A DNA stretch of 64,000 nt from Helopsaltes ochotensis (taxonomy: Eukaryota; Chordata; Aves; Passeriformes; Locustellidae): NCBI GenBank assembly GCA_013400155.1, contig VXBM01000774.1, forward strand, positions 167,912 to 231,911, written 5' to 3'. Shown here one piece after another: positions 47,948 through 56,463 of the stretch; the stretch's first letter is position 1; every line of letters starts with the position of its first letter. The notes below the pieces were generated by a model, which worked only from the letters and a program-made list of their open reading frames with translations, searched no databases and was not told the DNA's origin. Position numbers and translations under genes: made by a program.

Positions 47948-48317
47948 ATGATTCCTGGTAACCGAATGCTGATGGTCATCCTACTATGCCAAGTCCTTCT
48001 AGGAGGTACTAACCATGCTAGCCTAATCCCTGAGACCGGCAGGAAGAAAGTGGCAGAGCTTCAGGGACAAGCCGGATCCGGACGCCGCTCTGCCCAAAGC
48101 CATGAACTCTTGCGGGGTTTCGAAACAACTCTGCTGCAGATGTTTGGGCTCCGAAGGCGGCCTCAGCCCAGCAAGTCAGCCGTCATTCCTAGTTACATGC
48201 TGGATCTCTATCGACTCCAGTCCGGAGAGGAGGAGGAAAGCCTCCAGGAAATTAGCCTGCAGTACCCTGAGCGATCGACCAGCCGGGCAAACACCGTGAG
48301 GAGCTTCCACCATGAAG
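47948..48317 (+). CDS. BMP4: BMP4 coding exon 1 (signal peptide and N-terminal prodomain)
   Basis: The exon encodes residues 1-123 plus the first base of codon 124. The acceptor AG is at 47939-47940 after a pyrimidine-rich run, leaving a seven-base untranslated lead before the ATG. The donor at 48318 reads GTCAGT. Residues 1-20 are the signal peptide; the FETTLLQMFGLRRRPQPS segment (58-75) is a prodomain hallmark shared with mammalian BMP4. Many codons here end in A or T (CTA leucines, for example), unlike the GC-rich exon that follows. The exon ends in SFHHE, the phase-1 boundary expected for BMP2/BMP4. Confidence 0.97.
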
Positions 48318-50161
48318 GTCAGTGATGGGAGGCGGTAAATTCCCAGCCCCGCTTGCGATCGGGATTTCCTTGCGTTTGGAAGCTCACAAACGCCTTTAGA
48401 AGCAGGACGTGCCCGGCCCTAAATTTATGGGAGGAAAACCACCCCCCCCTCCCCAGCCTGCCGTGTGTGGGTGACAGGCGTGCTGCTCGGTATTTTTTCC
48501 AGCATCCTGTGCTTAACCCGAGCTTGACCATATTTTGAAGTGCTTTTGCTTCTGTTGACAACAGTGAGTTTCCTTTGGTGCCTCTGCCTCGGGGTCACTC
48601 CCTGGGCTCGCGTGGATTTAATGGCTCTGGATCGGATGCGGGAGTAAAGCGAGGGCGGGATCTCGCCCCTGGAGTGTTTCTTTTGAACTATCAAAGCAAT
48701 TGCTGCCTGCTTTTACTCTTTAAAAAAAAAAAAAAAGAAAAAAAAATTCCCCGAAACCCCGACTCGAATTTAATACTTACAGCTGTGTGTTTATAAGGTT
48801 TATTCAATAGACCCTTGTAATCTGATCCAAATGTTTCCTAGCGGATGTTTCTTTTCCAAAGTAAATCTGAATTATTAATCCAGCCGCATCATTACTGCGT
48901 TGGAATTTGCTTCTCTTTCTCCCCCTGCCCCCCGTAACAAGGCACCTCTGTGCTCCGCGGCGCCGCATCTCGCCGGGGAGATGATTTTGGAGAGACTGGA
49001 GGCGGGGGGTGGGGTGGGGGGAAGCAAAAGGGGAAAAGCTAAAGGGTAAAAAAAGTCTCTCGGAACGGGGAGGCGAGATGGGAAGGGGTGTACTGCTCGA
49101 GGCGCGGGTGAGCCAGCGGTGCCGGGGCAGGAGCCGCTCCCGGTGCGGCCGGAGGGATGCGTGGGGGAGCGGAGCGGAGCGGAGCCGCTGGCTTGCCGGG
49201 CAGGTGAAGCGTGGGTGTGAGCTGCGGCTGTGCCGGGGCCGTGGCTGGGTGCCCCGAGGCTGACGTGCTCTTGTTTGTTTGTCTTACCGCCTTCCCCCCC
49301 CGCCCCTGCTCTCCTCCAGAGCACCTGGAGACCGTCCCGGGTCCCAGCGAGGCGCCCCGGATCCGCTTCGTCTTCAACCTCAGCAGCGTGCCGGAGAACG
49401 AGGTGATCTCCTCGGCGGAGCTGCGGCTGTACCGGGAGCAGGTGGAGGAGCCGAGCGCGGCGTGGGAGAGGGGCTTCCACCGGATAAACATTTACGAAGT
49501 GATGAAGCCGCTGTCGGAGCGCGCCCAGGCCATTACGCGCCTGCTGGACACGCGGCTGGTGCACCACAACGTGACGCGCTGGGAGAGCTTTGATGTGAGC
49601 CCGGCCGTGATCCGGTGGACCAAGGACAAGCAGCCGAACCACGGGCTGGTGATCGAGGTCACCCACCTGCACCACGCACAGACTCATCAGGGCAAACACG
49701 TCAGGATTAGCCGATCTTTACCTCAAGGGCGCGGGGACTGGGCGCAGCTCAGGCCGCTCCTGGTCACTTTTGGGCACGACGGGCGAGGCCACGCGCTGAC
49801 CCGCCGAGCCCGCCGGAGCCCCAAGCACCAGCGTTCCCGCAAGAACAAAAAAAACTGCCGCCGCCATGCCCTCTATGTGGATTTCAGCGACGTGGGCTGG
49901 AACGACTGGATCGTGGCACCCCCGGGGTACCAGGCGTTTTACTGCCACGGGGACTGCCCCTTCCCTCTGGCCGACCACCTCAACTCCACGAACCACGCCA
50001 TCGTGCAGACGCTGGTGAACTCCGTGAACTCCAGCATTCCCAAGGCCTGCTGCGTGCCCACGGAGCTCAGCGCCATCTCCATGCTCTACCTGGATGAGTA
50101 TGACAAGGTGGTCCTGAAAAACTACCAGGAGATGGTGGTGGAGGGGTGCGGGTGCCGCTGA
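47948..50161 (+). CDS. BMP4: bone morphogenetic protein 4 (two coding exons, join 47948-48317, 49320-50161)
   Basis: BMP4 is a secreted TGF-beta superfamily morphogen. It is made as a preproprotein, dimerises, is cut by furin-type convertases and signals through type I/II BMP receptors and SMAD1/5/8 in patterning, limb, tooth/beak, eye and heart development. The joined exons give 403 residues (mammalian BMP4 is 408). In order: hydrophobic signal peptide about 1-20, LAP-like prodomain to about 289, mature domain 290-403 (114 residues). Basic sites are RISR at 252-255 (upstream S2 site) and RARR at 286-289 (S1 site). Mature cysteines are 303, 332, 336, 367, 368, 400 and 402, the full cystine-knot set, with C367 the expected interchain cysteine. 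N-glycosylation motifs lie at 143, 207, 345 and 360. The ATG has A at -3 and follows a splice acceptor by seven bases, as in other BMP4 genes. BMP2 is excluded because the N-terminus starts MIPGNRMLM and the prodomain is BMP4-like. The reading frame is intact. Confidence 0.98.
48318..49319 (+). other. BMP4: BMP4 coding intron (1002 bases, phase 1)
   Basis: The intron starts GTCAGT and ends CTCCTCCAG after a C-rich pyrimidine tract. The 5' half holds an A-rich run (48721-48747) and a unique AT-rich patch at about 48760-48900. The 3' half (48940-49319) is GC/CpG-rich with a G-run cluster (49001-49033) and a GGAGC pentamer repeat (49166-49185). No CR1 insertion is present. Confidence 0.95.
49166..49185. 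repeat. (GGAGC)4 short tandem repeat in the BMP4 intron
   Basis: Four exact pentamers in GC-rich intronic sequence, about 135 bases before the acceptor. Confidence 0.95.
49320..50161 (+). CDS. BMP4: BMP4 coding exon 2 (C-terminal prodomain, cleavage sites, mature ligand)
   Basis: The exon completes codon 124 (G|AG, Glu) and continues HLETVPG to the TGA at 50159-50161. The prodomain carries NLSSVPENEVISSAELRL, a strong family signature. The S2 site RISR is encoded at 49703-49714 and the S1 site RARR at 49805-49816; mature peptide starts at 49817. The linker between S1 and the first knot cysteine (290-302) is lysine/arginine-rich, matching the heparan-sulfate-binding tail of BMP2/4. It is two residues shorter than in human BMP4 by my count. 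Third codon positions are strongly G/C except around the S2 site. Confidence 0.98.
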
Positions 50162-50385
50162 CCCCCTTGCCCGCCGCCCTCTCCTCCCCTTCTCTCTCCC
50201 TCCCGTCCCACCCCAGAATTGCTTGCTATAGCTGGACTCTTCTCTAAACTAAACGTTCACCTTGACCTTATTTATGACTTTATGTGCAAATGTTTTTGAC
50301 AATAATGATCATATATTTTGACAAAATATATTTATAACTACGTATTAAAAGAAAAAAATAAAATGAGTCATTATTTTAAAGGTAA
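50162..50385 (+). other. BMP4: BMP4 3' untranslated region
   Basis: The first ~60 bases are C-rich and look unconstrained. From about 50226 on, the sequence (TAGCTGGACT..., CCTTATTTATGACTTTA..., then TTATAACTACG) matches the end of the mammalian BMP4 3' UTR as I remember it, almost base for base. It contains AU-rich ATTTA elements and a perfect 9-base inverted repeat at 50311-50331. The 3' end is estimated from the poly(A) signals, so the exact cleavage point is uncertain. Confidence 0.85.
50344..50362 (+). terminator. BMP4: BMP4 polyadenylation signals (ATTAAA and AATAAA)
   Basis: ATTAAA lies at 50344-50349 and canonical AATAAA at 50357-50362. A GT-rich stretch (ATTTTGTGTCTCG) follows at about 50390-50403 and could be the downstream element. 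Cleavage is therefore expected around 50375-50385. Confidence 0.85.
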
Positions 50386-53300
50386 ATGCATTTTGTGTCT
50401 CGCCTCTCAGGGTGCTGCTGAGGCTGTGCTGGCTGGCAGTGCAGCCGGGAGTTTTTGTCTCCCTGTCTTCTTACCCCCGCTCCCTCCTGCTCCACTCCTT
50501 CCCCCCCTTTTTTTCCACTTAAAGGCTTTGCAAATTTTAATCTTTCTATTTCTCGCCGAGGTTCCGCGGATGCCCTGGTGCTGGGGCTGTGCCACGTGGG
50601 AGATGAGGGTCCCTGGAGATTTAAGAGCCGCTGGGAATAGAGCCGACCTTGCTAACCTGGCCCAAGCCTTTCCAAAGCAACCCACCAAAAATGCATTTGA
50701 AAAGAAGGTGAAAATGTACCTGAGGGCTTTATGCTAAACCCGCTGGGTTTTATACCCTTTCTCTGACTTCAGGATTCCCCAGGTTTTAAAACTATTAACA
50801 TTTCCCCCCCCCTCCTCCCCTCCCCACTGGAGATTGGGAAGCTTCAAAGGTTTCCACAGGTCCTTTGAAGATCAAATCACTCCATTACAATGCCAAAAAA
50901 AAAAAAAAAAAATATCTGGAGCAGTTAAATATGTGTTAGCTAATAGCTACCTGTGCTGTGTCCTTTCTAAATTGCTTCCGAGCAGGAAGGTGATTGGAGC
51001 TGAGCAGGTACAGTTGGACATATCCAGGGCCTTGAAAACCCTGCCTCAAATGCATTGGAGGGGCTGTGTTTGGCTTGGAAAATAGGGCTGGGTGGTGTGG
51101 GGCCATCGTGGGAGTGGGGAAGGGACAGCAGGGTGAAGGGTGCATGATGCTTTCTTTTTCTTCCTCTTTTTTTTTTTCTTCTTCTTTTCCTTTAACGACT
51201 GAAGCTTTCCAACCCTCCGAAAGGGGCAGCTTAGTTGAAACCAATAAAAACTGGAGCGGAAAGCTTGCCAAAAAGCCTTGGCTCCCTGAAGAGTGCAGGT
51301 GGAGAGAGGAGATGGGAGCTGCAGGGGGGGGGAGGCGAGCGTGGCCCTGTGGTTCTCTTGGAAAGAAAAATCCCCAACCCTCGACCTCCTCTGTTCCACT
51401 GAGGTTCTTCCCACCCCTCCATCCCAGCGGTGTTCAGGCCACGGGGTCCCGTGTGCTGCCGGAGAGCCCTCGGGTGTCTCCGGGTGCTGGGGGGTCCTCC
51501 CAGGCTCTCAGCACCCCATGGAGGAGCGATGGGTGTTGGGTCTCCGGGGGGGCCCCCTCGGCCCCGAGCTGACACTCTCATTCCTGCCTTTAGAAGGGGA
51601 AATGTGTGGCCTGGGGCATCGGCGACCTGCTGCCTCCCCTTTGATGCCTGCATATCAGACATAGCCATGCCAAAGAAAGAATTTCATTTTGAAGTGGCAT
51701 CAGCTAAAGGGCGAGCGCCTTTCAGCTGCCTGACAGGGCAATTACACACATCTCCCTCGATAACCCCGGCTGCTGCGGGGTCGGGTGGGAAAAGGGGTCT
51801 CCGGGCCCCCAGGCAGCCCTGGATGTGGGGCAGCCGCTGTGGGAGGGTACCTTGGGAAAAAAAAAATTTAAAAAAAATTACTGTGACTTGACTAAAAAAG
51901 CAAGAGGCTTCTCCCAGGTCCGTCGGTGCATCCCGGGTTGTCCCAGAGGCTGGGAGGGTGTTGTGGAGCTGAGCAGCATCTGCACAAATGCCTCTTGGAT
52001 TTAGGTCATTCTCGCTGGAGGAGCCTCCAACTGCTTTGCTGCGTTCCTGCTGCTTTATGGAGCTGTTTATTTTGGTGCTTCTTTTTGCATTGCGTTTCAA
52101 TGATGAAATCAAAGCTTTCACCCTGCGGAGGCACAGGCACTTGCTTTTCCGTAGGTGCTCCTCTTGTTCTGAGGCCTTGGGGGAGATTTTCCTTTGCCTG
52201 GGCTGCTGAGGTCCTACATGGGCTGTTTTGCTCAGAAAGTGTAGGGAAAAAAGTCAACTGTTTAAAAAATACATATTTTAATTATGTAAAATTTATAGGA
52301 GTCTAAACTGTGGCTATGAACCTGCTGACAATAAATGTGATCTCAGGGACAAAATACTCATGGATGCATTAAGGAATTTATGAACGGCTGAACTTCTGCA
52401 TTTTTACACAGAACAGAGGGGCTGAGGGTTCCCCTCCCTGTGTGTGTCCTTGTCACACACAGGTGGCAAACTTCTGCCTAACTTTGTGATTAGAGAGGCA
52501 CTTAGCGAAATTCTCAAACTGCTAAATCATTTAAAAATAGGAAAACACGCCAAAACTGTAGTGAAGCCAGAATTAGTCCTTTTCTAGTTCCCATCTGACA
52601 GCTAGTGGTGTTTTTTTTCCCCCAGCACTTCAGTTTCTGCTGGGTTTTAACAGTGTTGACCTGAGCACCCTTCACCAAGGAGGAGCAGGGTTGCTTTTGG
52701 GAAGCTGGCAGTGAAGCACCGGCGTGGAGAGGCTCTGGAATTCCACATGGTGTTTCTGGCCATTGTTTTGTGCATTTCTTGCAGCAGTTATGGGGTGTGA
52801 TCCCGTGCTGGAATTAACGTGGTGACCAATCCTGTCTGTTCGACAAGTGCTCCGTGCCACAGAAGCGCCGGTTTGGTTTCAGCAGGGGCAGACCTGGAGC
52901 GAGGCTTAATCTCAGGCAACCAGTGCTTGTCTCTGCTTAAAAATATGACAAATGCATCGTGCCATCATCCCTCTGACTGTGGAACTTTTTGCAGATGTGC
53001 CTTGTTTCAGAGCGAGAGCTGTGTTTGTGTTGGCCGGTGCAGGGATCCCTGGGAGGTCTGAGATAAGGCATATCAGTTTAATCCCCCCCTTATTCAGCCC
53101 AAGCTGTGAACGAAAGGGGAGCAGGTTGGAGGTGGTTGTGCAGCCACTCTCCCACCCTCTGCTGTCCTCCTGGAAGCTGCGCCCATGGGGCGGCATCCCC
53201 AAAATTGTGAGCTGGATGGGAGGTGCTCTGCAGCTCACCACGATGAGACTTCTCTGTGCTTTCCCCAGGAAAGCTGTGCCTTTGGATACCTGAAAAGTAC

Positions 53301-54899
53301 TGTCTGTGTGGCTTATGGATATAGGAAATGAGGAGACATCTCACTGGGATTTTTCAGTTTTTCCAGTTTCAGCTCCCTGCACTCCAATAGTCACAGTGGT
53401 GGTGGTGAGAGCCACTGGATGCTCTGGAATGAGGTTTTTGCTGAGCACAGGTGAGAGAGTGTGGGATCAGGTGTGCTGGAAAACGGGGTCCCAGGCTCTG
53501 CCATGTGTCAGGAGCTCCCCCCAGAGACCTGTGGTTACACTGACCCCATCCCCAACCCTTTCCCTGATGGCTTTAGGATCCCAAGAGTCTTCAGGCAGGA
53601 ATTTTTTCTCCCAGCTGTAAAACCACCCCCAGTCCAAGTTTTACGGCATCACACTGAGCAAAGCTGTTGCCCCAGCGATGCCGTGGCTGAGGAGGCTGCA
53701 CAGACAGCCAGGCTTTGCTTGTAGCCACAGTGGCAGAGGCTTTGCAAATTAGTTTCTAAAAATGCAAATGGGTTTTGGAAGAGAAGCACCGAGGTTTGCA
53801 CGTTGTTATTCTGGGAGCAGCACAGAGGCTTTGCTGCAGAGCCAGCAAAGGAAGACTGGGCTCTTCCTGCTGCAGTGCTTCGACACCTCTGGAAAAGTTC
53901 TCACCCATCACAAAATGATGAGCACAGTCAGGCTGGGATGGCTTGGAAGTCTTGGCATCAGCAGAGGTTTTGTTCTCTTTATCCTGGGGTTTCATAGCAC
54001 GAAAGCAGGTCTGAAGATCCTCTGCTGTGGAATCTGTCCCTGAAATCACAGGACTGAAACAGATAAGAGGAGATATCACTGACCCCCTATAGATAAGGGT
54101 ATTGAGCACAGAGAGATGAAGAGACTTGGGCAGAGTCATGTGTGAAGAGCAGGCAGAGCCAGAAGAGGTGTCTGACACCTCAGTCCCTGTCCTGTGGTAT
54201 GGCACAAAACTCTTCTCTGGTCTAGAGTCCGGCCTCCTGAAGATCCATCCCTGCACCTCAAATCAGAGGTGGATTCCTGTGTAATGTAATGGAGAGGAAG
54301 CTGCAAAGTCCATGTGGTTTTCTAGGCAGGAGTGATAATGACAGGGGGAATCAGAAATGGCCCAGGCAATGCTCATCCACTTCACGGATCCTGCATTCAA
54401 GTCTGAAAGTGTAAAATAGGATTTTCAATACCTTATTTTCTTTCACCTGGCTTCCTAAAGAAGAGCCTCAAACTTGCTCCTTAGTCAACTGCAGAATAAT
54501 CCACTAAGACACAATCTGTGAAGGAAAAATTCCCTCCCTTGCACCTTAGCAGAGCTCATGGGGGTCTGAAGGTTCCAATGGGGAACTCTGGCTCTGCCAG
54601 ATCAGCTGTGAGTCATTTATTCCACCCAGCAGATGAGAAAGATGTGCTGGGACTTTGGTTCTGAGTGGTCCATCCAGAACTTGCCCCAGCTTGGAAACCT
54701 CTGCTGTTTTTCACAGTCAGCATTTTTCACCCACTGCCTCCTGCTCATGCCTTGATTCCATGTTTTACACAAGGACAGCAGGATCCCAGTGATCCCTTGT
54801 GCTCTCCCAGAGCTCTGGTTTGCCTTGAGGAGAGCTGCTCTGATCCCATTTGCTGAGCAGTGGCGGTGGAGTTTGTGGCATCCATGTCCACGAGAGGCA
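50386..54899. other. downstream intergenic DNA, CR1-free
   Basis: No gene recognised. Poly(A)/poly(T) runs occur at 50894-50911 and near 51168. G-rich patches lie at 51320-51340 and 51545-51560. Unique patches at 51660-51760 and 52050-52400 (AT-rich, TAAT and octamer-like motifs) may be regulatory. Open frames here have no domains. Confidence 0.45.
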
Positions 54900-54972
54900 T
54901 CACAGAATTCTTTGGAATGGAAGGGACCTTTAAAGGGTTTGTAGTCCAACCTTCCTGCAATGAGCAGGGACA
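54900..54972 (-). mobile_element. CR1 3'-terminal fragment
   Basis: TCACAGAATTCTTTGGAATG, GAAGGGACCTTTAAAGGG and TCCTGCAATGAGCAGGGACA. It is followed after about 10 bases by a second copy in the same orientation. Confidence 0.85.
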
Positions 54973-54982
54973 TAAAATCCCC

Positions 54983-55132
54983 AGATCTGAGAATGGTTTG
55001 GGTTGGAAGGGACCCTAAAGCTCATCTCATTCCAGCCTCCTGTCATGGGCAGGGAGACCTTCCTCTATCCCAGGTTCCTCCAAACCCTCTCCAACCTGGC
55101 CCTGGACATTTCCAGGGATCCAGGGGCATCAC
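54983..55132 (-). mobile_element. CR1 3' fragment, tandem to the previous copy
   Basis: GATCTGAGAATGGTTTGGGT, CTGTCATGGGCAGGGAGACC and CTGGACATTTCCAGGGATCC. Same strand as the adjoining fragment but a different tail type. Confidence 0.93.
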
Positions 55133-56359
55133 TCCCAGCCCCAGAGTTGTGTTACAGACCACCAAGGCTGCCTGGACCTTTTGCTCAAACAAGGCCATCA
55201 CCAGTAGGATTTCATCCTAGGAAGGCTCTGTGATGAGCTGCCCATTGCAAAACATGAGGGTGCCAAGGAAATCCCCATCCAAACCCAGCCTTGGATCTGT
55301 CCACGTGCTCCAGGTGTGGCTGCACCTCGAGGTGCCTTACACCATCAGCATTTCTTCCAGTCTTCACTCAGGTGCTGGCACAGACTCTATTTATGGATGC
55401 AGATTTTCCTTTCCACTTTTGGTCTGATTCTCCCTTTTCCTGGGGATCACAGGTGTGCAGATCCAGGGAGACCACACGGTTCCCAAAGGAGACCTTGGCT
55501 TCCAGTTCTAGCAGATTATGGATGGAAAAGGTTGAAGTTACTCTATATTCACAATGAAAAAAAGGAAAAAAAGCCTTTGCTAATTCTCTCCAAAAATCCA
55601 CCTAGTGCTGTGGGAGAAGGCAGGAACACAGCAGGACTGTAACAATTTTTTTCTGCAGCACCCAACAGTCTCCAAGTATTTACAGGTCAGAGATTCTAAA
55701 TCCAAAATCAGGGTCACTGTATTTAATAGGCCACTGCGAACTTTGCTTCCAGTAATTTATAGAATTTCTTTATATGTCTTATATTATTTTTTTCCAGTGT
55801 AATCTTGTGCCAGAGATTCCCACACTTTGTTTATCCATTCCTTTTGAACTGTTGCCTTTCACTGGTTTTGAAGCCATCACCTAGAAGTTCATCTTCATGC
55901 CCCACAGTTCTTATGTTCCCACAGGCAAAGAGCAAGTGGTTTTCCAAGCAATCCACCCATCCCTCACCTGTTCCTTCAGTAATACGAGATTATCTGTTAC
56001 GAAATGATCTCTTGATACAGACTGTGCTGTTTTATGTACCAGATTTGAGGGAAGACGGTGACAATCTGCGTTGCTGTTCTTGGCCTTGTGGGTTTTGTCT
56101 GGGCTGCTATGCACACCTGCTATTTAGTACTGGAATCAGTGAAATCCTTCATGCCAAGATTAGCTCAGAAATGCCAAATTGATTTCACACCTCACCGCGG
56201 GAGCCCTGGACAGGATGTGCAGGTTGAAGGACATTTAATAGGGAATTAAATAAATAGAAGCAAACACTCTGCTTGAATGCTACACTAAGCAGTCGTCTCC
56301 AAAGGAGAAGGACTGGGGAGCTCAGTCAAGAGCTACCCACATCCTTTTCTCCCTGATTT
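55133..56359. other. intergenic DNA, nothing recognised
   Basis: Unique DNA without clear repeats or exons. Confidence 0.5.
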
Positions 56360-56463
56360 TTGGAGCAACCTCCTGGGAGAGTGGAAGGTGTCCCTGTGCG
56401 TGGCATGGGGAAGAACAGGAGGAGTTTTAAGGTCCCTTTCAACACAAACCATTCTGTGAGTCT
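56360..56463 (+). mobile_element. CR1 3'-terminal fragment
   Basis: TTGGAGCAACCTCCTGGGAG, AGTGGAAGGTGTCCCTGTGC and TTTCAACACAAACCATTCTG give the last ~100 bases of a CR1 copy. Confidence 0.92.

Noticed and set aside
46346..47951. Long frames on both strands across the promoter gap
   Set aside because: They exist only because N bases cannot create stop codons.
48875..49699. 274-codon open frame on the - strand
   Set aside because: Antisense shadow of a GC-rich exon and intron; no domain and no splice or promoter context.
49211..50161. Continuous 316-codon frame running through the intron end into BMP4 exon 2
   Set aside because: The first ~36 codons are intronic (C-rich tract and CAG acceptor at 49319); the family-conserved sequence starts exactly at the splice junction.
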